A stretch of 64,000 nucleotides of DNA from Laspinema sp963821735 (GCA_963821735.1 CAWGFK010000056.1:1-64000); one strand, 5' to 3'; counted from the first letter of the stretch, positions 27,050 through 36,641 are shown. Translations and numbers: made by a program. The notes: generated by a model from the letters alone, not told the origin.

Positions 27050-27823
27050 ATGGTGTCTCTCAAGGGTAAAATTGTCTTGATTACGGGTGCGAGTAGTGGG
27101 ATTGGGGCCGCTTGCGCCCAACTGTTCGCCCAGGCGGGTGCGAATTTGATTTTGGCGGCGCGGCGTTTGGAACGGGTGCAGGAGTTAGGAACTCAACTGG
27201 AGCAACAGTATCAGATTCAAACTCATGTTTTGGGGTTGGATGTTTGCGATCGCCAAGCAGTTGACGCTACCTTGAATCATCTTCCGGACCCTTGGAATCA
27301 GATTGATATTTTAGTCAATAATGCGGGTCTGAGTCGGGGATTATCCAAACTCCATGAAGGCGATATCGACGACTGGGAGGAAATGCTGGATACCAATGTC
27401 AAGGGATTGCTATATGTGACTCGGGCGGTAGTACCTGGGATGGTGGAACGGCAAGCGGGTCATGTGGTGAATATTGGCTCGATCGCCGGTCGAGTGGCCT
27501 ATCCGGGGGGGAATGTGTACTGTGCCTCAAAAGCGGCAGTAAGGGCGATTTCCGACGGTTTGAAGCAAGATTTAATCGGGACTCCGGTGCGGGTAACGGA
27601 AATCGAACCGGGTTTAGTGGAAACGGAATTTAGTTTGGTGCGCTTTCATGGCGACCGCAGTCGCGCCGAAAAGGTATATCAAGACTTAACGCCCCTCACC
27701 GGGGAAGATATTGCGGATTTAGTGCTTTTTTCTGTCACTCGACCCCCCCATGTGAATATTAGCGAAATGTTAGTCGTCCCGGTGGATCAGGCCAATGCGA
27801 CCCTCGTTCATCGGCGACGTTAA
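27050..27823 (+). CDS. NADP-dependent short-chain dehydrogenase (YdfG-like)
   Basis: The 257-residue SDR shows TGASSGIGAA (residues ~12-21), AARRLERVQEL (the Arg after the second strand favours NADP), ILVNNAGLSRGLSKLHEGD, NIGSIAGRVAYPGG and the YCASKAAV catalytic Tyr/Lys (~157-161). The LYVTRAVVPGMVERQ and EPGLVETEFS stretches fit the YdfG 3-hydroxy acid/serine dehydrogenase group. It starts 11 bp after the NrdG-like gene on the same strand. Confidence 0.9.
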   Translation: MVSLKGKIVLITGASSGIGAACAQLFAQAGANLILAARRLERVQELGTQLEQQYQIQTHVLGLDVCDRQAVDATLNHLPDPWNQIDILVNNAGLSRGLSKLHEGDIDDWEEMLDTNVKGLLYVTRAVVPGMVERQAGHVVNIGSIAGRVAYPGGNVYCASKAAVRAISDGLKQDLIGTPVRVTEIEPGLVETEFSLVRFHGDRSRAEKVYQDLTPLTGEDIADLVLFSVTRPPHVNISEMLVVPVDQANATLVHRRR

Positions 27824-27993
27824 ACTGAAAAAGATGCGCGTGAAGGACGGACGACGGATGCAATCTACGACTCATGGTAACGGGTTAACTATCGCCCAAT
27901 TCCGGGCGATATCCCAGGCAAACAAACTCTCAACGGGGCGAGGGTTGAGCGTTGCGGTGATTTGTGGTCTACCGGATATTGGGGAATAGTATC

Positions 27994-29469
27994 ATGACAC
28001 CGGCAAAGTTACAAGCCCAAGCCAAACAAGGCGATCTGCGGGCGATCGCTGCCTTGATTGATGACTGTTTAACCCCCCACGGCATGAGAGCTCAGGTGCG
28101 CTTGCATCAGGGTTTATTGTCCGTGAGTGTTCACGCGCCGACTCCCAGACATCGGCAACGGTGCGTTTCTGCGATTCGGGAACTGTTGAGCAAGCTGAGA
28201 ATTCCGACAGTCGCCCGGGTGCGGATTTTGGGCAAAAATCGCGATCGCTCGGTCATCTGGAGTGAAGAATTCGCCCTAGGGAAGGGAACTGATATGCGAA
28301 ACGGGGCCACCCGACGGCGCAAACCGCAAAATGATCACAAAACAGATGCCCTTGTAGGGGGATTCTCCCGAGTCACCCCTCGGCCCTCACCCACGGGGGT
28401 ACAACGGAGGCGATCGCGCAATTCCAAGTTACAAAAAGACCCGTGGTTAGCGGTTAATTTATCCGTCCTGTTTCCGGGGTTCGGACAGATTTATGCCGGC
28501 AAAATTTTCCGAGGGATGGGAATTATTTTGATTGAAGCGGTCTTAATTGCCGTGGCAGTCGCCTCGTTTTTTAGTCCCGAAGGAAATACCCTGACCAGTT
28601 TGGGTTTAGTGTTGCCCATTTTTGGCATTTATTTGGTCAATATTATTGATGCTCATCGATGTTTTAAAACCTTATCGTTTCTCAGATTGGAACGGGTTCT
28701 TAAAAATAAAAGAAATAAAAATAATCCCTGGGTTGCGGTATTTTTATCTCAATTGTTACCCGGACTCGGCCATCTGTATTTAAAAAATTTCGGCCTAGGC
28801 GCAGTCTTGATGATTAGCCTAATTTTGGCCTCTAATATTGCTCGATTACATCCAGGATGGTTGCTGGTTCCGCCGTTACTGTATGCGATCGCCTGTTACC
28901 ATGCTTATTTTTCCTGTCCGCGATCGGCCCTCCATTCCCAGGACCCGATTGTGATGATTGTGATTTTGATTGTAGCCTTCAAGCTCACGGGGATTTTGAT
29001 TCCCGCTTGGGTGGAACATGATTTTGTGCAACGGTTTACAATTCCCAGTGATTCAATGATCCCGACTCTGCGTGCTGGGGACCAAATCCTCGCTCTAAAA
29101 GCTCGGGGACGTCCTCCGCACAAGGGGGATTTGGTGGTCTTTCGGGCTCCGGAATTTGCCAAAACCCTTGACCCAAATGCGGGGGATTTATTTATCAAAC
29201 GCACCATCGGGATGCCCTTAGACGTACTCCGGCTCAAGGATGGGGTGATTTATATCAATAATGAGCCGCTTTCCGAGGACTATGTTGCTGGCCCTGCCCA
29301 GTACAATTTAGACCCGCAGATCGTCCCGGCAGATAGTTATTTTGTGTTAGGCGACAATCGCAATAATAGCTTTGATTCTCACGTTTGGGGATATGTCCCG
29401 AGAAATCACATTATTGGCACGGCGTATAAAATCTACTGGCCCCCAGAACGGATCGGACCTTTGCGGTAA
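27994..29469 (+). CDS. lepB: signal peptidase I with long N-terminal extension
   Basis: From the ATG at 27994 (MTPAKLQAQAKQGDLRAIAA) the protein has ~491 residues. The last ~170 are a type I signal peptidase: IPSDSMIPTL with the catalytic Ser (~352), LFIKRTIGMP with the Lys (~402), and LGDNRNNSFDSHVWGYVPR. The first ~130 residues are a soluble domain and a basic linker. Then come two repeats of a membrane module (LFPGFGQIYAGKIFRGMGII and LLPGLGHLYLKNFGLGAVLM) seen in TM2/DUF5683-like proteins. The peptidase removes signal peptides at the membrane. The doubled membrane module before it is unusual, because LepB normally has only one or two helices. Confidence 0.88.
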   Translation: MTPAKLQAQAKQGDLRAIAALIDDCLTPHGMRAQVRLHQGLLSVSVHAPTPRHRQRCVSAIRELLSKLRIPTVARVRILGKNRDRSVIWSEEFALGKGTDMRNGATRRRKPQNDHKTDALVGGFSRVTPRPSPTGVQRRRSRNSKLQKDPWLAVNLSVLFPGFGQIYAGKIFRGMGIILIEAVLIAVAVASFFSPEGNTLTSLGLVLPIFGIYLVNIIDAHRCFKTLSFLRLERVLKNKRNKNNPWVAVFLSQLLPGLGHLYLKNFGLGAVLMISLILASNIARLHPGWLLVPPLLYAIACYHAYFSCPRSALHSQDPIVMIVILIVAFKLTGILIPAWVEHDFVQRFTIPSDSMIPTLRAGDQILALKARGRPPHKGDLVVFRAPEFAKTLDPNAGDLFIKRTIGMPLDVLRLKDGVIYINNEPLSEDYVAGPAQYNLDPQIVPADSYFVLGDNRNNSFDSHVWGYVPRNHIIGTAYKIYWPPERIGPLR

Positions 29470-29537
29470 ATCCAGGAAGGGTCGTGTTTAGAGAGGTGTC
29501 CAGCACATCTCTAAACACTGTATCGGATCTCCCGGTC

Positions 29538-30056
29538 TTAAAATCGTAAACCGACGCCGCCTTGCAAAGAGACAGCCGGTTTGCTTTCATCGTCATAAGC
29601 ATCTATGGCAATCACCGCATTCCCAAAGACAATGAATCGGGTATTGGGAACGGCGAAATCTACCCCGGGTTGAATCGCAAAGCTAACTTTTTGGCCCACG
29701 GGGGTATCTCCAGTAGTGAGGGCCGCCCCTGCACCCAAGTAAATATCCGTTTGCCAGGTGAGGGGATAGTCGTATGAAATGGTGGGAACCACTGCCGTAC
29801 CCTCGCCGCTAAAAAATCCCTGAGCGCGTAATGAAATAGGCAGGGCGAGTAGTTTATAGCGGGCTGCTAGTAAAAAAGCGTTTTCCCGATCGCCCTCTAG
29901 TTCCGTAAGTCCAGCGGATCCACCAACCCCAATATAACTCCCATAAGCCGCTTGCGCCGATGCCGGTTGACTCGACAAGGCTAGACTGCTGGCGATTGCC
30001 ACGGTCCCTAACATCAGCGCACCTAAAGTCGATCCAATTTTTTTCAGATGTTCCAT
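29538..30056 (-). CDS. secreted/outer-membrane beta-barrel-like protein
   Basis: The 172-residue protein has a signal peptide (MEHLKKIGSTLGALMLGTVA with cleavage after a following PASAQA-like site). About 140 residues of alternating hydrophobic strands follow, rich in Gly and aromatics (YGSYIGVGGSAGL, LRAQGFFSGEG, ISYDYPL, TDIYLGAGAALT), ending in a terminal Phe (GGVGLRF), the C-terminal signature of outer-membrane barrels. No family name is recognised. An eight-strand barrel is inferred from size. Confidence 0.65.
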   Translation of the reverse strand: MEHLKKIGSTLGALMLGTVAIASSLALSSQPASAQAAYGSYIGVGGSAGLTELEGDRENAFLLAARYKLLALPISLRAQGFFSGEGTAVVPTISYDYPLTWQTDIYLGAGAALTTGDTPVGQKVSFAIQPGVDFAVPNTRFIVFGNAVIAIDAYDDESKPAVSLQGGVGLRF

Positions 30057-30304
30057 TTCCCTACTCCTCTATCCCACTAAAAATAAATACTTCCGATGTT
30101 CCGTCGATTCTAGCTTAAGTTGAATCGCCGGACCATCACCGCGTCTGTTTCCCTATCCCTTCGGGAATGGCAAAACCCAGAGGAGTCAAGGGTCTGAATC
30201 AAAGGTGAACTCCGATTAACCGGGTTCCAAACTTGGGGGGTTTCCACCCCAAACCCGGTTTTGGGTAGCTGGCATCCGCAACCGTGGCCCTGGGAAGCAA
30301 CCCC

Positions 30305-32488
30305 TTACGGTTGGGAACAGAGGGGATAAATCCCCCCTTGGGCGCAGATATAAACAATTTGTTTATCATCTAAATTGCGAGCTTGGGTAAAATCCACCCC
30401 CCGCAAAAATCCGGATGTGGAGGGGTCGGGGGATTCCAAGAGGCGATCGCCACTTTGGGTTTGGGGTTTGAAAAACACGGCCCCTTGGAAATCCGCCCCT
30501 TCCACATTCGCCCCTTGAAAATTGACCGAGGTGAGATCAGTTTGCTGGAAGTTGACATTTTGTAATTGAGCCAAACTCAAATTCGCACCGGCTAATTTCG
30601 TCTCGCTCAAGTTAGCATTTTGGAGATTAGACTGGGTGAAATTCGCCCGACTCAAATCCGCACCCTGCCAGTCCGATCGCGTTAAGTTCGCCTTTGCCAG
30701 GGTCGCGCCAGTTGCCACCACCCGGGGGAACCGAGTACCGATGGCGAGAATGCCGGTTAAGTTCGCTTCTGCTAAATGAGCACCCACTAAGGTGGCATTG
30801 GTGAGGTCCGCTTCTCGCAAATCTGCCCCGATCGCCTGGGTACTGCTGAGGTTGGCCCCAGTCATTTGCGCCTTGGAGAGGTTCGCCCGGTCCAGTTTAG
30901 CGCGACTGAGATTGCTATAGGCGAGAATCACATGACTCAGAAAGGCCCCGGTTAAGTTGGCATCGGTGAGGATGCTGGCGGTCAAGTCAGCTTTTTGGTC
31001 ATCCACAGTTCCGAAACGGCGATCGGCTCCGGGACTGGAAAATTGACTGCTTTTAAAACTGGCATGGCTTAAAATAGCGCCCCGAAATCGAATTCCAGAT
31101 AAGTCAGTTTTTTCTAACACCAAGGTGAAGGGGGCCGCTTCTGTGGTGATTTGGCCCAAATGAGTGCGGCTGAGATCCAGGGGGTCGAACTCGGTGCTAT
31201 AAAGTTGGAGGAGTTTGGCGATCGCCCGTTGGGTGGCTTGGAGTCGCAGTTGCACCACTTCCAACTGCTCCTCATTGGTGCTGTAACGCAGGGAATCCAG
31301 GTCTGTGCGGGTGGATTGATTTAATTTTTGCAAATAGGGGAGCGATCGCCCTCCACTGCTGACTAAGGCTTGCTGGAGAACATCCAGTTGAGCGGGGTCG
31401 GTTTCCAGGGCCAGCAGATCCGCTAAAATTTGGTACTGGGCCTCGGGATTCTCGAAACTGGCTAATCCCAGAATCGCACCTTGACGCTCATCGGATGCAA
31501 ATTGACGGACCCAAGTGAGAAACTTTTCCTGATCCCGCGCCGCCTGAGTCCGGGCATTTTCTTGGGATTGGATATAAAGTTGAGTCGTGACGAAGGTTCC
31601 CAAAATTGCCGCCAGACCCAGGGCCAATGCCAGGGCTTTTTTCGCGCTACTCTGAAGGCAAATCCCATTCCACCACTGATTGAACACGGGTTTGGATTCG
31701 GCTATCCGTTCAATGGGTCCGCCTGCCTCTAATGGAATACTCACCTGTTTTGAGTTGCTGCTGTTCATGTTTCTACTAGGTCCCGAAACGCTGTGTCGGC
31801 TACTGCGGACCCACGTTCCCGCGAGGCGATCGTGCAGGGTGCGGCACTTGGGATCAAAGTAACTCCAGAGTCCATCAAAGGCCACCATCAAGGCCGTTGT
31901 TACGCCTAAAATTACTAAGTCCGGTACTGCGCCTGTCATTAGCCAGATCAGATAGGCGCTGGTGAGGGTGACTCCCCAACGGCCTACGGCCTCTCGCAAC
32001 AGTGCACGCCCAAAACCGGGCGCTTTTCCCGAATCCGTCACCACCTGGAGGCGCAACCAACGCTTCGGTAAAGTCTGACCCGTGAGTCCGAGTAGATATA
32101 ATTGCCAAATACTGACACTTAAGGCCGCGATCGGGCCAATTGTCCAGAGGAAATTAACCAGAGGGGGGACCAGACGGGTGCAGCGACGTCCTCGGGGATT
32201 GGGACAAGTCGGAGGCAGGCCCAGGGTCCGGGCGATCGCCCGTTCCAGGGTCACCAGAACCGGATTCAGGGGGACAGGTTGCACATTCAGATACCGCGTG
32301 GCGTGCCATCCCAAAGACAGGGGAACGAGGGCGCTAACGGCAATCAGCGCCAGTTCTACGGTACTCGCCGCCAACCGGCGTGGAAATAGGGTCACGGGGT
32401 TGAGTTTCCCCGGGGTTGGGGGTTTGTTTCTTTTAGTCGATTGGACCTTGGGTGCAGTTCGCTTCGGGCCTTTAGATTTCCCAGTCAC
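30305..32488 (-). CDS. RDD-family membrane protein fused to pentapeptide repeats
   Basis: The 727-residue protein starts with a basic tail, then an RDD domain (PRRLAASTVELALIA through KCRTLHDRLAGTWV, ~35-230) with membrane helices. It has another helix near 285-305 (LALALGLAAILGTFVTTQLY), a helical linker, and a C-terminal ~250 residues of pentapeptide repeats of A(N/D)LSxA type (e.g. ANLTGAFLSHV, ADLREADLTNATLVGAHLAE). Pentapeptide repeats form a quadrilateral beta-helix. RDD proteins are transporter-like, but the function of this fusion is unknown. It is 6 bp downstream of a small membrane protein gene on the same strand. Confidence 0.85.
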   Translation of the reverse strand: MTGKSKGPKRTAPKVQSTKRNKPPTPGKLNPVTLFPRRLAASTVELALIAVSALVPLSLGWHATRYLNVQPVPLNPVLVTLERAIARTLGLPPTCPNPRGRRCTRLVPPLVNFLWTIGPIAALSVSIWQLYLLGLTGQTLPKRWLRLQVVTDSGKAPGFGRALLREAVGRWGVTLTSAYLIWLMTGAVPDLVILGVTTALMVAFDGLWSYFDPKCRTLHDRLAGTWVRSSRHSVSGPSRNMNSSNSKQVSIPLEAGGPIERIAESKPVFNQWWNGICLQSSAKKALALALGLAAILGTFVTTQLYIQSQENARTQAARDQEKFLTWVRQFASDERQGAILGLASFENPEAQYQILADLLALETDPAQLDVLQQALVSSGGRSLPYLQKLNQSTRTDLDSLRYSTNEEQLEVVQLRLQATQRAIAKLLQLYSTEFDPLDLSRTHLGQITTEAAPFTLVLEKTDLSGIRFRGAILSHASFKSSQFSSPGADRRFGTVDDQKADLTASILTDANLTGAFLSHVILAYSNLSRAKLDRANLSKAQMTGANLSSTQAIGADLREADLTNATLVGAHLAEANLTGILAIGTRFPRVVATGATLAKANLTRSDWQGADLSRANFTQSNLQNANLSETKLAGANLSLAQLQNVNFQQTDLTSVNFQGANVEGADFQGAVFFKPQTQSGDRLLESPDPSTSGFLRGVDFTQARNLDDKQIVYICAQGGIYPLCSQP

Positions 32489-32494
32489 TCTGAT

Positions 32495-32818
32495 TTATTG
32501 ATTTGGGTTGGAGGATTTGGACGCTAAAAATAATTTATATCCGACAAACCCTAACACCCCAACGGCGGCCAAGGTAAAGGCTAACCGAATCAAGTTTAAG
32601 ACGGTACTCACGGCAGATAAGGCAAAGATTCCCCCCACGGCGATCGCCACCACTTTTCCCCCATCGGGCAGTCCTTGATACCACAGGGTTAATTGTTGGT
32701 AGACCGATTTTAAGGAGGGGGTGGCAGGGGTCGAGGTCGGCAAGGGTTGCGGTTGGTGGATTTGCGCTTCTAACTCTTCCAGTTGGCGCTTTAATTTTTG
32801 GTGTTCTTGAGGATTCAT
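32495..32818 (-). CDS. small membrane protein with N-terminal coiled coil
   Basis: I start at the ATG at 32818 (MNPQEHQKLKRQLEELEAQI), which opens a coiled-coil segment. The upstream part of the frame is not conserved-looking. The 107-residue product has two adjacent hydrophobic helices (VVAIAVGGIFALSAVSTVLN and LAFTLAAVGVLGFVGYKLFL). It is co-transcribed with the RDD-pentapeptide gene (6 bp apart). Function unknown. Confidence 0.65.
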   Translation of the reverse strand: MNPQEHQKLKRQLEELEAQIHQPQPLPTSTPATPSLKSVYQQLTLWYQGLPDGGKVVAIAVGGIFALSAVSTVLNLIRLAFTLAAVGVLGFVGYKLFLASKSSNPNQ

Positions 32819-33723
32819 AAGTTTTTGATCATTCGAGGAGGATGGGATTGGACTCCAGTCCCCCAAAAGACGGGGGAAGCTGCTCTTGTGATTGTAGCGA
32901 ACCTCGGTCTGATCAGTCGGTTTGAACGGGATGACTCTGGAAAGTCGGAGACGATTGAGGGGTTTTGCCAACCCTCATGGTGAAGAAATTTAGGAGGAAT
33001 TTTTACAAAAATAGGTACATTTAACCCCTACAAATCCGCACTTTGGCGGATTTCTTTCCCCAGGGTTAACAGTAGGATTGATAGAGATTGAGAAATGTGC
33101 ATGGCGAACCCCCAAAAATTTGGGGGTTTTTTATTGCGGTCCTTTTGTCCGTTTACCTTCTCACCCCTCGCCTTATCAATTTACTTGTATGAAAATGACC
33201 CCTGAAGGGGTAGCCCTGTCAATGTGATAAATTTAATGACGAAAAATCGTTATTTCTTGTAGGGGCGCTTCTCGAAGCGCCCCTACAAGCGGTAAATTTG
33301 ATAACGAAAAATCATTGTTTCTTGTAGGGGCGTATTGCATACGCCCTCCGGAGGGCGTATGCAATACGCCCCTACAATCTACACACCTTGACAGGTCTAC
33401 CCCTGAAGGGGTCACTACGAACGCTTGTAGTCACTCCTGAAGGGGTTGCTTTTTGAGGAGGACTTCAGGCCAGAAGGAGGGAAAATCAGTGTCGATCCCT
33501 CAAAGATTTGGAGTTTTTTGCCACAACCTTAAGACAGGGTTAGCCCTTAACCCGCCAGGGGTTAGGGTTTGTATTGTGGCGGTGATCGCAGTCACAACTA
33601 CAGGTGATAAAGCGCCAGAATTGCAGCGATCAAGCTTACCCAGAAGTGAGAGGCATATCACACTACTCCCCTTTCTCCTGGCGCACCATAGAAGCAACAA
33701 CCCATTCACCCCCACAAAACCTA
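32819..33723. other. 900-bp intergenic region full of palindromic repeats
   Basis: No gene is supported. The region carries a hairpin at 33256-33289 (16-bp perfect arms, 2-nt centre), a 56-bp perfect palindrome at 33322-33377, and several copies of CCCCTGAAGGGG-type boxes (33198-33440). The two palindromes share ~40 bp of similar flank (AAATTT...CGAAAAATC...TTTCTTGTAGGGGCG), so they are diverged copies of one element. A hairpin with CCCCCAAAAATTTGGGGG near 33110 is a likely terminator. Confidence 0.7.
33322..33377. repeat. 56-bp perfect palindrome
   Basis: The 28-bp left arm (33322-33349) and right arm (33350-33377) are exact reverse complements with no loop. The ends read TTGTAGGGGCG / CGCCCCTACAA, as in the shorter elements at 33256, 23957 and 49046. 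Such elements are typical dispersed repeats of cyanobacterial intergenic regions. Confidence 0.9.
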
Positions 33724-33965
33724 ATGCGCTTATCTTATCGCGGTATCTCCTATCAAACCTCTACTGCTTCCACCGTACCTGCCACGGCCACCCCACCCAG
33801 GCCAAATATCGCGGGGTCAGCTATTCTCTTCATTCTGAATCGGAAATTTCTGCACCGCCTGCAGTGACGCTTCAGTATCGCGGAGTCTGCTATTCCCTGA
33901 ATCCAGAAGTTGGACAACCGGAAACCGCTGTTCAATCCATACCATTACAACCCGCTTTAGCTTAA
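33724..33965 (+). CDS. DUF4278 protein, one frame break
   Basis: The ATG at 33724 opens MRLSYRGISYQTSTAS. After ~25 codons the frame is lost, and the adjacent frame continues AKYRGVSYSLHSESE and LQYRGVCYSLNPEV to a TAA at 33963-33965. Restoring one C in CCACCCAGG near 33800 yields an 80-residue protein with three YRGxxYxx motifs, the hallmark of DUF4278, a small cyanobacterial domain of unknown function. The longer frame starting at 33453 is not used because its first ~110 codons resemble nothing. The homopolymer break suggests a sequencing indel. Confidence 0.75.
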
Positions 33966-34500
33966 TTTAATTTAAAATCTGGCTATTAATCCAGCCACTA
34001 TCACTTTAATAAACAGCAAAAACCCCAGTTATTTGGTTTAACTGGGGCAGTTCCTTTCTCTCTATAATTGACTGATACATTTACGCGACATTTTTCCGGT
34101 TATTTCCGGAGAATGCTACGATAGCACTATCACCTTCAAAGGGGATAGAGGCGGTATCCCGCAAAGCTTTTAGAAAGATTCCAAAAGCACTTGATTGTTT
34201 AAAGTCGATGAGGATGATTAGACTCGTACCTTCTTAGACTCAAGAATCTGCCTTACCTCGGCAACCAAGCGAGGAAGTCTCAAAGGTAAGCAGAAAAATC
34301 TAAAGTCGGGCGCGAGTGGCTTATCCATTTTCAACTCTTGTCGGATATTATACCCAATTATCCGCAGATGTTCAGCAAATCTCGGATTAAATCATTGCTC
34401 TCTTAATCTCTATTCTGACCGGGAGTTTTCCTCCAGGGCATCCGCCAAATGACTGAGTTTTTGTCAGCTAAACAGCGCCAGGGCAAAAACTCGCACCTTT
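33966..34500. other. intergenic region between convergent genes, with structured segment
   Basis: No protein gene is supported. A terminator hairpin lies at 34023-34047. Around 34247-34294, TCTGC and TTACC pair with GGTAA and GCAGA (one bulged C) around an inner TCG/CGA stem, and TTAGACTC is repeated twice just before. This could be an independent small RNA or chance. Nothing else is recognised. Confidence 0.35.
34023..34047 (+). terminator. hairpin after the DUF4278 gene
   Basis: The arms CCCCAGTT and AACTGGGG (8 bp, 9-nt loop) lie 57 bp after the stop and are followed by CAGTTCCTTTC, a weak T-tract. Confidence 0.55.
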
Positions 34501-36420
34501 TCAGGATGTCGGTTGTTGGTCTAAATAGGACTCAAAGCGCGATCGCAGTTGTTCTAAGGTTAATTTCTGGGTCCAATATTCGACTAAAGCATGACCAAAG
34601 GCCCAAGCATTGCGATCGCTGGTTCCCCGATTATCTCGCAGCAAGGGCCAGAGGGAGAGTAAATCAAACTGAAAGGGTTTGGCGTCAGTATTGAACAAAT
34701 TAAATAAATCATAGGCCATTTGCAGTTTACCAATCACCACGGGTAACTGTTCTACTGGAATTTGTTCCGCCAAGGCGTAAGCTAGGGTCGGGGACCCGGT
34801 GGAGAGGGTGGAAATGAACTGGAGGACGGGACTCTTGAGTAAGGAGGTCAATCCTTGGGTGGTTGCCATCTGGAAAGTATAGCGATCGATAATTTTAGCA
34901 GAAGCCACAATCCGGGATTCGCGATCGCGCAAAAATCGGGCGAGGCGCTGTTGTTTCGCCGGGTCGATCGCCTCAATTAGCGCTATTGCCAGGGTATCCG
35001 CATTCCAAGAAACTCGCCCTTGTTGTGAGTCTTGGGTCACAATCGGTAAAATGCGATCGCAATATTCCCCCAGTTGTTCAGTCCGATACTGGGTTGCTTC
35101 CCGAATCGATTTTTCCTTGGGTTTATCCCCCCAAACCCAATCATAAGGCGGATTCCACTCCCGAATCGGACGCAAGCGATCGACTTGAGTCACAATGGCG
35201 ATCGCCGGTAAATCGGACACCTCTGCCTTGATTTCTTTAAGAAAATCCACATCCATTTGCAGGGCCGGATCCATAGCGGGAGTCACTAACAATAATAAAT
35301 CGGCGGTTTTACCATAGTCGAGCACCATCTCTCGCAAATCAGCGCGTTTTGCTTGTTCATATCCCGGAGTATCCCATAAAATCAACGTTTCCCCGCCCTC
35401 ACTCTGCCAATGATAATTAGAGATCAGGTCCGTACTCGGCAACAAATCGACTTCGGCGCGATCGCTGTCAAACAAGGTATTAATCAGACTACTTTTTCCC
35501 GCCCCTGTGCGCCCAACCAACAAAATATTAACGGGTTTTTGTGCGATAGTGTCCACAGGTTCTGCTTGGGAGATAATCTCTCGCAGGGTTTGGGTTTTGG
35601 CTTTCGGTAAAGCGGGAGTAGACATCGGTGAGGCAGTCTCGGGTAAAGTCCGCTTTCCATACAAAGTAGCTGCTTGCCGACTCAAATTCCGTAATGCTGC
35701 CTCGCGCAACAATTGTCCCAAATTCACTAACAATTCTTGAGTGGCCCGATTACTAGAACCCTGGGAAGCCACTCGCGCAGCCGCTGCAGCGGGATTTACA
35801 AACCATTGTACCCAATTCCAAACTTGGAACAGTTTCCGCGCCGAAGGTTCCAATTTTCGATACATTTGATAGGCTTGAAAGGCTTGTCCTACGGTGACTT
35901 GATTCAAGGCGGGTGAGAGTTGTTGCATCCAGCGGTCCATGTCATCCACGGTGCCGCGAATCAGTCCATACGCTTGGGGAATGTAAATATTAAGCAGGGG
36001 ATATTTAACTTCGGGATTATAAATTAAGGCAATGGCGGTGACGACTTCCTGACATCGATTCCCAAAGGTTTGTAAATCTTCCCAAATCGGCGGGTCAGTT
36101 CGAGAGGTTTCTAATATTTTTTGTAAGGCAATTTCGGCTTTTTGAGTGGCTTCATCAGCGGTAGGTCCGGTGTTTTGTTGTTTAGACTCTTCGATATCCT
36201 GATTCACCTGGGCGATCGCCGCTTCCATTTCCGCCATCATCGGTTGAGTCCACTGCACCAACAGCCACCGCCACCCGACTAAAACCAGGGTAAAAATTGC
36301 CCAAATCCAGTTCAGATTCCATTCATGAATTTGGGTTCCGGCTGCCACCAGTAAAAAAGTAACAATCGCGGCGATCGGCAGGGCTAAAATCACCCATTGC
36401 CAAGTTTTTAATCGAACCAT
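34501..36420 (-). CDS. membrane-anchored dynamin/Era-like GTPase
   Basis: From the ATG at 36420, preceded by AGGAGG, the protein has ~639 residues. Two N-terminal helices (WVILALPIAAIVTFLLVAAG and IWAIFTLVLVGWRWLLV) are followed by a helical domain with a coiled coil and then a G domain: LLVGRTGAGKSSLINTLF (G1, ~305-315), DTPGYEQ (G3) and VTQVDRLRP (G4, TQxD variant). A ~200-residue helical C-terminus ends near EYWTQKLTLEQ. It resembles YcjX/YcjF- and DUF697-type GTPases. It probably acts at the plasma or thylakoid membrane; the process is unknown. Confidence 0.85.
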   Translation of the reverse strand: MVRLKTWQWVILALPIAAIVTFLLVAAGTQIHEWNLNWIWAIFTLVLVGWRWLLVQWTQPMMAEMEAAIAQVNQDIEESKQQNTGPTADEATQKAEIALQKILETSRTDPPIWEDLQTFGNRCQEVVTAIALIYNPEVKYPLLNIYIPQAYGLIRGTVDDMDRWMQQLSPALNQVTVGQAFQAYQMYRKLEPSARKLFQVWNWVQWFVNPAAAAARVASQGSSNRATQELLVNLGQLLREAALRNLSRQAATLYGKRTLPETASPMSTPALPKAKTQTLREIISQAEPVDTIAQKPVNILLVGRTGAGKSSLINTLFDSDRAEVDLLPSTDLISNYHWQSEGGETLILWDTPGYEQAKRADLREMVLDYGKTADLLLLVTPAMDPALQMDVDFLKEIKAEVSDLPAIAIVTQVDRLRPIREWNPPYDWVWGDKPKEKSIREATQYRTEQLGEYCDRILPIVTQDSQQGRVSWNADTLAIALIEAIDPAKQQRLARFLRDRESRIVASAKIIDRYTFQMATTQGLTSLLKSPVLQFISTLSTGSPTLAYALAEQIPVEQLPVVIGKLQMAYDLFNLFNTDAKPFQFDLLSLWPLLRDNRGTSDRNAWAFGHALVEYWTQKLTLEQLRSRFESYLDQQPTS

Positions 36421-36515
36421 TGATCTATGCCTCCTGAAATAAATTGGGTTTTCTAAATTGATATAGAGTGAACAGTGCATCCAGTCCTCCCCACAATTTT
36501 AGACTAAACCCAATA

Positions 36516-36641
36516 AAAACCCACAGGCTGAAGCCTGGGGCTATACGAACAAAGCCCGCCTTCGCAGGCTAAAGAATAAAGATTATTAGCCTGCGCAGGC
36601 GGGCTTTGTCCGTGTAGCCCCGGCTTCAGCCTGCGGGTTTT
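36516..36641. repeat. long imperfect inverted repeat (~56-bp arms)
   Basis: The left arm 36516-36572 and right arm 36586-36641 are near-perfect reverse complements separated by ~13 bases. They contain AAAGCCCGCC / GGCGGGCTTT and CAGGCTGAAGCC / GGCTTCAGCCTG. The element could form a very stable cruciform or RNA hairpin. It lies upstream of the GTPase gene and downstream of desB. Confidence 0.85.
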
